Of a stretch of 64,000 nucleotides of DNA, positions 37,655 to 45,174 are shown piece after piece. Position numbers and translations under genes: made by a program. The notes under the pieces were generated by a model that ran no database searches, was not told where the DNA came from, and worked only from the letters and a program-made list of their open reading frames with translations. Every line of letters begins with the position of its first letter. Position 1 is the stretch's first letter. Origin of the DNA: Gordonibacter pamelaeae (GTDB lineage: Bacteria; Actinomycetota; Coriobacteriia; Coriobacteriales; Eggerthellaceae); NCBI RefSeq assembly GCF_042665095.1, contig NZ_JBHTBV010000011.1, one strand, 5' to 3'.

Positions 37655-38242
37655 GTGAGCAGGAAAAAGCGCGCGGGCGACGTTATAACGCGGAAGGCCG
37701 ACAGCAAGCTTGAGCACGTGGTGCGGCTTTGGGCGACTGCACTCGGCCCTCATTGCGAGAGGGGCACATCGGCCTTGCTGGAGCGCGAGCTTTTGCTGGT
37801 CGGCGTGGCGGAACTCGACAGGCTGCTGCTCTCATACGAAGCGACGAGCAAGCTGTTCGCCACTCTGTTCGATCTGGTTCTGAGCTTCGATGTGCGCGGC
37901 GAAGCGGTCGATGGCTCCGAAATCGAATTGGCAGCCGGCTCGCGGGGTTTCGTCGGAACCGGAGACGGTCGGGAAATCGCGCGTATCCTTTCGAACCCCC
38001 TCGTGCTTGAGAGGGTCGATGGGCTTGGCGTGACGGGGGCTGGCGCTGTATTCTCTCAAGAGGATGGGTTGTGGCGCGTAAGGATGAAGAGCCTTGTGGG
38101 TTCGTCGACATGGAACCTGCTGCCTCCGGTTCTCCAGTTGATCGAACCGGACCTCGACGACTGCATCAGGGGCATGGAGCTGGTTAGGATGATGTGCGCG
38201 GCGTTGGGAGGGCAGCGTCTCGGGCCGGACTCGCTTTGCTAG
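37655..38242 (+). CDS. Hypothetical protein, third gene of the LicCA-like operon
   Basis: A 195-residue soluble protein starting at GTG 37655, with GGTGGGAAAG upstream and only 11 bases after the permease stop. I recognise no domain. It is mostly helical-looking at the start (HVVRLWATALGPHCERG, LLERELLLVGVAELDRLLLSYEATSKLF), then has a beta-rich stretch (EIELAAGSRGFVGTGDGREI) and a C-terminal helix (DCIRGMELVRMMCAALGG). No signal peptide and no cysteine pattern. The tight spacing argues that it belongs to the same pathway or its control. Confidence 0.7.
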   Translation: MSRKKRAGDVITRKADSKLEHVVRLWATALGPHCERGTSALLERELLLVGVAELDRLLLSYEATSKLFATLFDLVLSFDVRGEAVDGSEIELAAGSRGFVGTGDGREIARILSNPLVLERVDGLGVTGAGAVFSQEDGLWRVRMKSLVGSSTWNLLPPVLQLIEPDLDDCIRGMELVRMMCAALGGQRLGPDSLC

Positions 38243-38293
38243 GGAGCGATGTTTCGAGAATCGATGAGTTCGAGCTGGCTTCGAGCGAGCGCC

Positions 38294-38893
38294 TTATTTC
38301 CCCTCATCCTCCACGAACACGCCCTCCTGCTTGAACACCGTGGAGAACGTCTTGAAGAAAATCTTTACGTCCAGCGGGAAGCTCAGGGTGCGCACATACT
38401 CAACGTCCATCTTCAGGCGGTCGTGCCAGGGGAGCGAGTTGCGGCCGTAGACGGCGGCGTAGCCGGTGATGCCGGGCTTTACGGTGAGCTTCAGCCCTTC
38501 GTCGCCCTCGTAGAGCTCGGTCTCGCGGCGCAGGTCGGGGCGGGGGCCCACCACGCTCATGTCGCCCTTCAGCACGTTCAGGAACTGGGGCATCTCATCC
38601 AGGCTCGTCTTGCGCATGAAGGCGCCCACGCGGGTCATGCGGGGGTCGTCGGCGCCGTTGTAGGTGGAGCCGTCCTCCATGACCAGGTCGGGGGCGTTCA
38701 CGCGCATGGAGCGCAGCTTGTACATCTTGAAGTCGCGGCCGCCAAGCCCCACGCGCGGGGCGTTGTAGAAGACCGGGCCCTTGTCCTCGAAGTGGATGAA
38801 CGGTGCCAGCACCGCTATGATCAGCAGCACGAACGGCAGCGCCGCCACGCCGATCACCAGGTCGCACACGCGCTTTCCGAACTTCGCGTACAT
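38294..38893 (-). CDS. PglC-like initiating phosphoglycosyl transferase (bacterial sugar transferase)
   Basis: A 199-residue monotopic enzyme that moves a sugar-1-phosphate to undecaprenyl phosphate. It has a single N-terminal re-entrant hydrophobic segment (CDLVIGVAALPFVLLIIAVLAP), then FKMYKLRSMRVNAP, the catalytic region KTSLDEMPQFLNVLKGDMSVVGPRP and PGITGYAAVYGRN. The minimal size without extra membrane helices is the PglC/WecP class. It starts inside the stop of the DegT aminotransferase gene (TGATG), so initiating sugar synthesis and transfer are coupled; an amino-sugar such as a 4-amino-4,6-dideoxy hexose is likely. Confidence 0.9.
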   Translation of the reverse strand: MYAKFGKRVCDLVIGVAALPFVLLIIAVLAPFIHFEDKGPVFYNAPRVGLGGRDFKMYKLRSMRVNAPDLVMEDGSTYNGADDPRMTRVGAFMRKTSLDEMPQFLNVLKGDMSVVGPRPDLRRETELYEGDEGLKLTVKPGITGYAAVYGRNSLPWHDRLKMDVEYVRTLSFPLDVKIFFKTFSTVFKQEGVFVEDEGK

Positions 38894-40119
38894 CAGCGGA
38901 CACCCTCCGCCTCAAGCGCGTCCCAGGCGCGGTGGAAGGCCCCCACGACGTAGTCCACGTCGTCATCTAAGAGCAGCGTGTGAAGGGGCAGCGTGACCTC
39001 GTTCTCGAACTGCGCGCGGGCGTTCGGGAAGTCGTCGATGTCGAAGCCGAGATCGCGGTAGGCGGTGAGCATGGGCAGCGGCTTGTAGTGCACGTTCGCC
39101 GATACGCCGGCGTCGGCAAGCCGCTCGATGAGCGCGTTGCGGAACGCCGCGCTTTTGCCGGGCAGGCGCACGAGCATCAGATGCCCGCTCGAGGCGAAGT
39201 CCTCGTCGTAATGCTGCAGCACGTCGACGCCCAGGTCGGCCAAACCGTTCTCGTAGCGCCCCACGAGCTCGCGCCGGCGCGCGAGCAGGGTGGGGTAGCG
39301 GCGCATCTGCGCCAGCCCCAAGGCCGCTTGGATGTCGGTCATGTTGCATTTCCAGCCGGGATAGGCGACGTCGTACTCCCAGGCGCCGGCGCGCGTCTTC
39401 GACAGCGCGTCCTTCGTCTGGCCGTGAAGCGACATGAGCATGAACTGGTTGTAGAGCTCGTCGGAGTCGAAGGCGACCGCGCGCCATGCCAGCGCGCCGC
39501 CCTCGGCGGTGGTGAGGTTCTTCACGGCATGGAACGAGAACGCGGTGAAGTCGGCGACGGAGCCCGAGGGGCGCCCGTCCTGCACGGCGCCGAGCGAGTG
39601 CGCCCCGTCGGCCAGCACCGCCACGCGCCCGATCGCCCGCTGCAGGTCGGTGGCGGGCGTCCAGCGGCTGCCCACGCTCTCGAGGGCGGCGAAGAGCCGG
39701 CCGTAGTCGACCATGCGGCCGGCAATGTCCACGGGGATGACCGCTCGCGTGCGCTCGGTCACGAGCGACGCCAGCGTGTCGTAGTCCATCTCGTAGGAGT
39801 CCGGGGCCACGTCGCACAAAACCGGCGTCGCACCCACGTGGCAGATGACCGAGCACGAGGCCGTGTAGGTGTAGGCGCTCGTGATGACCTCGTCGCCCGG
39901 TCCTACGCCCAGGGCGCGCAGCGCGCACTCGAGGGCGGCCGTGGCCGAGGAGAACGAGGCCACGCGATCGGCGCTCGTGAAGGCCGCCAGCTCGCGCTCG
40001 AACTCCTTCGTCTTGGGTCCGGTGGTTATCCAGCCGCTTGTCAGCGTGTCCACAACCTCGTCGATCTCGGCCTGCGTGATGTCAGGCGGGGAGAACGAAA
40101 CGCGTCTCTGCTCGGTCAA
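38893..40119 (-). CDS. DegT/DnrJ/EryC1/StrS family PLP aminotransferase (sugar aminotransferase)
   Basis: A 408-residue fold-type I PLP enzyme acting on a nucleotide-linked keto-sugar. Visible motifs: SGWITTGPKTKEFERELAAF, SSATAALECALRALGVGPGDEVI, DIAGRMVDYGRL, VLADGAHSLGA, and the PLP lysine in FSFHAVKNLTTAEGG; C-terminal VSANVHYKPLPML. I chose TTG at 40119 because AAGGAG sits seven bases upstream and homology begins there. Overlaps the start of the PglC-like gene. With that gene it resembles the PglE/PglC or AATGal-type start of bacillosamine-like or teichoic acid glycans. The dehydratase that should precede it is not in this window. Confidence 0.85.
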   Translation of the reverse strand: MTEQRRVSFSPPDITQAEIDEVVDTLTSGWITTGPKTKEFERELAAFTSADRVASFSSATAALECALRALGVGPGDEVITSAYTYTASCSVICHVGATPVLCDVAPDSYEMDYDTLASLVTERTRAVIPVDIAGRMVDYGRLFAALESVGSRWTPATDLQRAIGRVAVLADGAHSLGAVQDGRPSGSVADFTAFSFHAVKNLTTAEGGALAWRAVAFDSDELYNQFMLMSLHGQTKDALSKTRAGAWEYDVAYPGWKCNMTDIQAALGLAQMRRYPTLLARRRELVGRYENGLADLGVDVLQHYDEDFASSGHLMLVRLPGKSAAFRNALIERLADAGVSANVHYKPLPMLTAYRDLGFDIDDFPNARAQFENEVTLPLHTLLLDDDVDYVVGAFHRAWDALEAEGVR

Positions 40120-40226
40120 GATATCGCTCCTTGCTTCATGGCACGGCAAACGCGCCCTTGCCTGCGGCGCGCCGAAACTCATATTCTCGCGCGCCGCCGC
40201 CGTTTTGGCGAGGCGCTCAACCAAAA

Positions 40227-41537
40227 TCACAGCAGTGTGCGCAGCAAATCCACGATCGCGCGGTACGAGCGCGGCTGGTCGAACTCGCGCTCGGCCACGG
40301 CGCGTCCTTTCGCCCCCATGATCTTGCGCAGCGACGCGTGCCCGGCGAGCTTCGCTATCTCTTCGGCGAGCGCGCGCGGATCCTCCGCCTCCACGTTCAC
40401 GCCGAAGCCGTCGGCGGAGACCTTCGAGCGGAACTCGGGGCTCGAGCCCGTGTTGACCATGGGCTTGCCGCTGGCCAGGTAGTCGCCGATCTTCGTGACG
40501 ATGCTCTGCGCGGCGGACTTCACCAGCGAGTTCACCACGATGTCGGACGCGCACAGGTAGGCTGCCATGTGCTCGTAGTCCTGGTAGCCGAGGAAGTCGG
40601 CGGGGGCGTCCAGCTCGGCGGCCAGCGCCTGGAGCTTCTCGCGGTCGGGCCCGTCGCCGAGCACCTTCACGCGCACGGGCGGGATCGCCTGCCCCGTCGG
40701 GCCGGCCGGCGCGCCCGTGCGCGCGAGCCGTTCCTGCTCGAGCAGTGCGGCGGCCCTCACGAGCGTGGCCACGTCGTAGCTCGCGCCGAGCGTCCCCGCG
40801 TACGTGACCCAGACCTCGTCGGCGGGCTTCTCTATCGCGTCGGCGAAGCGGCTCGCGCCCGCGTCGAAAGCGGCCAGGTCGTTGCCCACGTAGACGGTCG
40901 TGTGGGGGTAGGGGCGCTGCCGGTCCTTGGCCGGGCGGGCAGCGTACTCGTCGGAGGTGCCCACGGCGCCGGAGAGCAGCTGGTAGACGCGCTTCGCGTC
41001 GCGCGCGAACGGGTAGAACGCCACATCGCTCACCACGGGGATGTCCACCACCATGCGCATGGCCTCGGGCCACAGGTCGTTGATGTCGGCCACGAAGGGG
41101 ATGCCCTGCGCCTCGGCCGCCTCGGCGCAGACGCGCGCGACGTCGTTGGGTGGGATCTCCGCGTACACAAGATCGTAGGCGCCGGCGTTCTTTGCGAAGT
41201 GCTCGCGCAGGTTCTTGGCGGCAACGCGGTGGCTGCGGATGCGCCCGAGGTCGAGGTTCTTCGTGTAGCCCGGCTCCTCGATGAACACGATGCGGTAGGG
41301 AAGGCCCTGGTAGCAGGGCTTCGAGCAATCGCGCTGCGCCTTCTCCCAATGCTGGAACGTGGACGTGACGAGGTCGACGGCGAAGCCCTCGCGCGCGAGC
41401 AGCTCCGAGAGGAAGCGGAAGCGCGTGTAGCCGCGCGTCTCGTCGCCCAGCTTCACGCCCATCGTCACGACGGCGATGCGCTTGGGTACGCGCGCGGCGC
41501 TCTCCGCCGGTTTCTTCTGCTGGGTCAAGGTATCCAT
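40227..41537 (-). CDS. Glycosyltransferase family 4
   Basis: A 436-residue GT-B protein: RIAVVTMGVKLGDETRGYTR, DINDLWPEAMRMVVDI, donor-site pieces VKVLGDGPDREKLQAL and SDIVVNSLVKSAAQSIVTKIGDYLASGKPM. The usual E-x7-E motif is altered in this last stretch, where K/Q occupies part of it, as in WbuB-like sub-families. Downstream on the same strand are the aminotransferase and the initiating transferase, so it may add the second sugar. The ATG at 41537 has no visible Shine-Dalgarno; a TATAAT box begins only 15 bases upstream, so the transcript could be nearly leaderless. Confidence 0.8.
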   Translation of the reverse strand: MDTLTQQKKPAESAARVPKRIAVVTMGVKLGDETRGYTRFRFLSELLAREGFAVDLVTSTFQHWEKAQRDCSKPCYQGLPYRIVFIEEPGYTKNLDLGRIRSHRVAAKNLREHFAKNAGAYDLVYAEIPPNDVARVCAEAAEAQGIPFVADINDLWPEAMRMVVDIPVVSDVAFYPFARDAKRVYQLLSGAVGTSDEYAARPAKDRQRPYPHTTVYVGNDLAAFDAGASRFADAIEKPADEVWVTYAGTLGASYDVATLVRAAALLEQERLARTGAPAGPTGQAIPPVRVKVLGDGPDREKLQALAAELDAPADFLGYQDYEHMAAYLCASDIVVNSLVKSAAQSIVTKIGDYLASGKPMVNTGSSPEFRSKVSADGFGVNVEAEDPRALAEEIAKLAGHASLRKIMGAKGRAVAEREFDQPRSYRAIVDLLRTLL

Positions 41538-41633
41538 AACCGGGCCATTATACCAAGGGAGGGCGAAAGGCCGGCCGAGAACCCGCAAGGCAGCCGGCTG
41601 CTCCACAAGAACAGAAGGCCCGGGCAGCCCGCG

Positions 41634-42128
41634 CTACTCCTTCTCCGCTTCCTTCGCTATCAGCACCGGCACGTCCGCCGAGCGCAGGACGCCGTAGCTC
41701 ACGCTGCCCAGCATGCCGCGCAGCACGCCCAGGCCGCGGGAACCCATGACGATGAGGTCGCAGCCGTGGTCGTGGGCGTAGTCGTTGATGCCGTCCACGA
41801 CGGACGGGGCGTTCACGGCAAGCACCTGCACGGGGTTCGGCAGCCCGTCGAGCAGGGTGCCGATCGCCGCGCCCATGTCCTCCTTCTCGCGGGCGAGCGC
41901 CGCCTCGACGAGCTGCTTGTACAGGTCGGGGTCGACCGTGAGCGGCGGGACGCTCTGGTAGGGGTTCGCCTCCAGGCCGAGGGAGGGCGGCATCTCCGAG
42001 AGGAAGATGATGCCGACGACGTGCAGCTGGATGGCCGGGTCCTCCTCGGCGAGGCCCTTGGCGATCTCGAGCGCGTGGACGGCGTGCGCGGACTTGTCGA
42101 ACGGTACGAGGATGTTGGAGAACTTCAT
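41634..42128 (-). CDS. Universal stress protein (UspA family)
   Basis: A 164-residue cytoplasmic protein with the Usp fold: NILVPFDKSAHAVHALEIAK at the start and the ATP-binding type ending DLIVMGSRGLGVLRGMLGSVSYGVLRSADVPVLI, where G-x2-G-x9-G-S/T is well kept. About 20 residues are inserted after strand 2. ATG 42128 has AAAGGTGG upstream. It marks the change from the envelope genes to ordinary high-GC chromosome. Role: stress survival, partner unknown. Confidence 0.9.
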   Translation of the reverse strand: MKFSNILVPFDKSAHAVHALEIAKGLAEEDPAIQLHVVGIIFLSEMPPSLGLEANPYQSVPPLTVDPDLYKQLVEAALAREKEDMGAAIGTLLDGLPNPVQVLAVNAPSVVDGINDYAHDHGCDLIVMGSRGLGVLRGMLGSVSYGVLRSADVPVLIAKEAEKE

Positions 42129-42155
42129 CGGTGCCACCTTTCGTGGAATCGCAGG

Positions 42156-42520
42156 TCAGCGCGCGTCGCGCAGCGAGCTCAAAGCGGAGACGACGGCCGC
42201 GTGCGCGCTGCGGACGGGATCCATGAGCGCCGTCGCCCCTGCGAGGTCGCCCTCGCGCAAGGCTGCGTTCACCTTGCTCGCCGCCTCGTACAACGCGGCG
42301 AACGAAAGATTCCTGCAACGCCCTTGAGCGTATGGGCCTCGCGGACCGCCGTGTCCACGTCGCCGCCAGCCAATGCCTGCTCGAGTGCGGCGAAGTGCGT
42401 GTCGTCGAGGAACTTCAGGGCAAGGCGCTCGTAAAGCTCCGCGTTGCCGCCGAAGCGCTCCATCGCCCCGTCGTAGTCGATGCCGTTTCTTTTCAACGCT
42501 TCCGCGTATTCTGCCATCAT
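42156..42520 (-). pseudogene. Hpt (histidine phosphotransfer) domain protein, single-base frameshift
   Basis: The first part reads MAEYAEALKRNGIDYDGAME, FGGNAELYERLALKFL and REAHTLKGVAG, with the phospho-accepting His in AHTLKG. One base later the frame fails; the neighbouring frame continues exactly as an Hpt domain should (NLSFAALYEAASKVNAALREG) to a stop at 42156. Adding one base near 42310 gives a normal Hpt protein of about 121 residues. Either a fresh mutation or a sequence error. A phosphorelay kinase is not present nearby. Confidence 0.75.
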
Positions 42521-42718
42521 GGTTGCCTTGCCTCTCGTTTCGCGTGCCTCGTCCGTCCAGGGCGCTCGGCCGCGGGCGGATTCTAAAGTATAACCTTCCG
42601 GCGTGGCGAATGGGGCGCGCCTCCCATCCGTCACGCGCGCGTTACCGACCGGTTCGCGAAAGGCAGGCAAGGGGGCGAAGGGCCTTCCCGCCACCTCGCC
42701 GCATGGCCGGGGCGTTGC

Positions 42719-42749
42719 GTAACGAGACCGAAACATCGCGGGTTATAAT
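42719..42749 (+). promoter_or_regulatory. glnA promoter: GlnR-box-like site and TATAAT
   Basis: GTAAC at 42719-42723, six bases, then GAAAC at 42730-42734 match the actinobacterial GlnR half-sites (gTnAC-n6-GaAAC) exactly. A perfect TATAAT follows at 42744-42749, 27 bases before the glnA ATG. There is no good -35 box, consistent with an activator-dependent promoter. The GlnR-like regulator gene is directly downstream of glnA. Confidence 0.65.
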
Positions 42750-42775
42750 GGTAGCTTGAGAGAAAGGATGCGCCC

Positions 42776-44119
42776 ATGACCGCGAACCCCGACCAGGACT
42801 TCGTCCTCAAGACCATCAAGAGCCGCGACGTTCACTTCGTGCGCTTCTGGTTCACCGACGTGCTGGGCGCCATGAAGTCGTTCGCCGTCGTGCCGGGCGA
42901 GCTCGAGGACGCACTCGCCGACGGCATGGGCTTCGACGGCAGCTGCATCGAGGGGTTCTGCCGCACGCAGGAGTCCGACATGCTCGCGTACCCCGACGCC
43001 TCCACGTTCCAGGTGCTGCCCTGGCGCCCCGAGTCCAACGCGGTCGCCCGCATGTTCTGCGACGTGCGCACGCCCGACGGCCTGCCGTTCGAGGGCGACC
43101 CGCGCCACGTGCTCGCGCGTACGGTGGGGAAGGCCCGGGAGATGGGCTATGTGTTCAACGTGGGCCCGGAGCTGGAGTTCTACTACTTCAAGGGGCCCGA
43201 GGGCGCCGAGGTGCTCGACCGCGGCGGCTACTTCGACCTCACGAGCCTCGACTACGCCTCAGACCTGCGCCGCGACACGGTGCTCACGCTGGAGAAGATG
43301 GGCATCCCTGTGGAGTACAGCCACCACGAGAACGGGCCCTCGCAGCACGAGATAGACCTGCGCTTCGCCGATGCGCTGTCCATGGCCGACGCGGTGATGA
43401 CGTACAAGCTGGTGGTGAAGGAGATAGCGCTGAAGCACGGCGTGTACGCCTCGTTCATGCCCAAGCCCATGGCGGGCGAGCCGGGCAGCGGCATGCACGT
43501 GCACCAGAGCCTGTTCGACCTCGACGGCAACAACGCGTTCTTCGACGCGCGCGACCCCCAGGGCTACCGCCTGTCGGACGTGGCGAAGCGCTATATCGCG
43601 GGCATCCTGAAGTACGCGCCCGAGTTCTGCCTGGTCACGAACCAGTTCGTGAACTCTTACAAGCGCCTCGTCTGCGGGGGCGAGGCCCCCACGTACCTGT
43701 CGTGGGCGAGCCGCAACCGCTCCACGCTCGTGCGCATACCCGGCTACCGGCCCGACCGCGAGGACGCCTGCCGCATCGAGCTGCGCAGCCCCGACCCCGC
43801 CGCGAACCCCTACCTGGCCTTCGCCGCCATGCTGGCGGCGGGGCTCGCGGGCATCGAGGAGGGGCTGGAGCTGCAGCCCCCCACCGAGGACCAGGACCTG
43901 TTCGCGCTCTCGCGCCAGGATCTGCGCCGCCAGGGCATCCAGACGCTTCCCGAGAGCTTGGGCGAGGCCGTGGAGCTGTTCGCCGGGTCCGCGCTCATGC
44001 GCGAGACGCTGGGCGACCACATCCACTCCTACCTCGTGGCCGCCAAGCGCGCCGAGTGGAACGAGTACCAGGGCAACGTGAGCGCGTGGGAGCGCGACCG
44101 CTACTTGGCGGTGCTGTAG
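42776..44119 (+). CDS. glnA: Glutamine synthetase, type I
   Basis: A 447-residue enzyme making glutamine from glutamate, ammonia and ATP. Visible signatures: MGFDGSCIEGF, EFYYFKG (glutamate/metal region), NGPSQHEIDLRFADAL, MPKPMAGEPGSGMHVHQSLF, and RSPDPAANPYLAFAAM. CRTQESDM carries the Arg that governs feedback inhibition in the GSI-alpha type, and the adenylylation Tyr of GSI-beta is replaced by Phe (DLFALS), so control by adenylylation is unlikely. GAAAGGA upstream fits the ATG. Paired with the regulator 33 bases downstream; the GlnR-like box sits at its promoter. Confidence 0.95.
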   Translation: MTANPDQDFVLKTIKSRDVHFVRFWFTDVLGAMKSFAVVPGELEDALADGMGFDGSCIEGFCRTQESDMLAYPDASTFQVLPWRPESNAVARMFCDVRTPDGLPFEGDPRHVLARTVGKAREMGYVFNVGPELEFYYFKGPEGAEVLDRGGYFDLTSLDYASDLRRDTVLTLEKMGIPVEYSHHENGPSQHEIDLRFADALSMADAVMTYKLVVKEIALKHGVYASFMPKPMAGEPGSGMHVHQSLFDLDGNNAFFDARDPQGYRLSDVAKRYIAGILKYAPEFCLVTNQFVNSYKRLVCGGEAPTYLSWASRNRSTLVRIPGYRPDREDACRIELRSPDPAANPYLAFAAMLAAGLAGIEEGLELQPPTEDQDLFALSRQDLRRQGIQTLPESLGEAVELFAGSALMRETLGDHIHSYLVAAKRAEWNEYQGNVSAWERDRYLAVL

Positions 44120-44152
44120 CCGAGGCCATGGCGGACGGTCGGAGACTCTAGT

Positions 44153-44824
44153 ATGGGGAAATCAGTCATATTCGTAGCGGACAGCCTGGACAACGCCCAC
44201 AAGTTCCAGCAGGTGCTCTCGGGCCTCGACGTGGAGGTGGCTGCCGGATCGTCGGCGCAGCTGAAGAACCTGCTGGTGCAGCATCCCGGCTACGACCTGG
44301 TAGTCTACGAGGCGCGCGGCGAGGCGCTGGGGAGGGTAGCCCAGGCCGAGTCGCTGCTCCTGGAGGACGGCTCCGCGGCGCTCCTCGTGATCGTGGGAGA
44401 GGACCAGCTGGGCGAGTTCCGCCTGCCCGTGCAGGTGAAGAGCGACTTCGTGGTGCACGGCGCGTCCCCGGACGAGTGCGCGGCGCGCATCCGCCAGCTG
44501 CTGTGGCCCGGCAACGAGAGCTCCGCGTCGGACTTCGTCGCCGTGGACTCCCTGACCATCAACCTGGCCACCTACCAGGTGAACGTGGCCGGCGAGCCCC
44601 TGGACCTCACATACCTGGAATACGCCCTGCTCGCCTTCCTCGTGACCCACCCCGGCCGCGCGTACTCCCGCGACGCCCTGCTGCGCCGCGTGTGGGGCTT
44701 CGACTACTACGGCGGAAGCCGCACCGTGGACGTCCACGTTCGCCGCGTCCGCGCCAAGCTCGGCCCCGACCTCGCCCAACATCTGGAAACCGTCCGCGGC
44801 GTGGGCTATCTATGGAGCGCGTAG
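44153..44824 (+). CDS. glnR: OmpR-family winged-helix regulator, GlnR-like
   Basis: A 223-residue protein with an atypical receiver (residues 1-120) and a Trans_reg_C winged helix (residues about 125-223: LTYLEYALLAFLVTHPGRAYSRDALLRRVWGFDYYGGSRTV in part, then VDVHVRRVRAKLG and TVRGVGYLWS). The receiver lacks the normal acidic cluster and the clear phospho-Asp, as in actinobacterial GlnR, which works without phosphorylation by a partner kinase. Its location right after glnA and the GlnR-like box upstream of glnA support nitrogen control. Orthology is inferred; another OmpR-type regulator of glnA is the alternative. Confidence 0.8.
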   Translation: MGKSVIFVADSLDNAHKFQQVLSGLDVEVAAGSSAQLKNLLVQHPGYDLVVYEARGEALGRVAQAESLLLEDGSAALLVIVGEDQLGEFRLPVQVKSDFVVHGASPDECAARIRQLLWPGNESSASDFVAVDSLTINLATYQVNVAGEPLDLTYLEYALLAFLVTHPGRAYSRDALLRRVWGFDYYGGSRTVDVHVRRVRAKLGPDLAQHLETVRGVGYLWSA

Positions 44825-45003
44825 GTGCCGCTGGTTGAAGCAGCGGCGGTGTCGTAGGGCAAAGCACCCTCGCAGCTACCCGACCCTCGCAGGTTGAACC
44901 TCTCACCAAGGTACCGAGCGAGTTGCCCCTCCCTGGTTGATTTCTGCCAGAAGCCAGGCCCTCGCTTCTCGTGTGAATCTTTCGAGGAGATCAAAGTAGC
45001 TTA

Positions 45004-45107
45004 GGGGTCGGGCCGTGCCCACCAAGCGAGTTCCGCACGAGCCGAACAGCCCGGTGGGCTGTTCGTGCGAGCAGGACTGCCCGAGCGACTGGGCACGGCC
45101 CGACCCC
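45004..45107. repeat. Nested intergenic inverted repeat upstream of polA
   Basis: An outer perfect 18-bp pair (45004-45021 with 45090-45107, GGGGTCGGGCCGTGCCCA) encloses an inner perfect 10-bp hairpin (45043-45052 with 45056-45065, CGAACAGCCC, loop GGT). The region 44825-45174 contains no gene; just after the regulator stop there is also a small GCCGCTG/CAGCGGC stem. A TATACT (45130-45135) after the repeat may be the polA -10. Confidence 0.8.
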
Positions 45108-45174
45108 GAAGCGGACAACGCCCCTCTGCTATACTTGTCAACCTAACATCCAAGCCGACGGAGGACCTCGCCCC

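Noticed and set aside
38980..42434. Very long plus-strand frames opposite the aminotransferase and GT4 genes
   Set aside because: High-GC antisense frames rich in V, H, A, R and G without domains; the minus-strand genes carry clear motifs.
42719..42749. MerR-type (Firmicutes) GlnR operator for glnA
   Set aside because: The site does not have the TGTNA-N7-TNACA form, and the nearby regulator is OmpR-like, so the actinobacterial type fits better.
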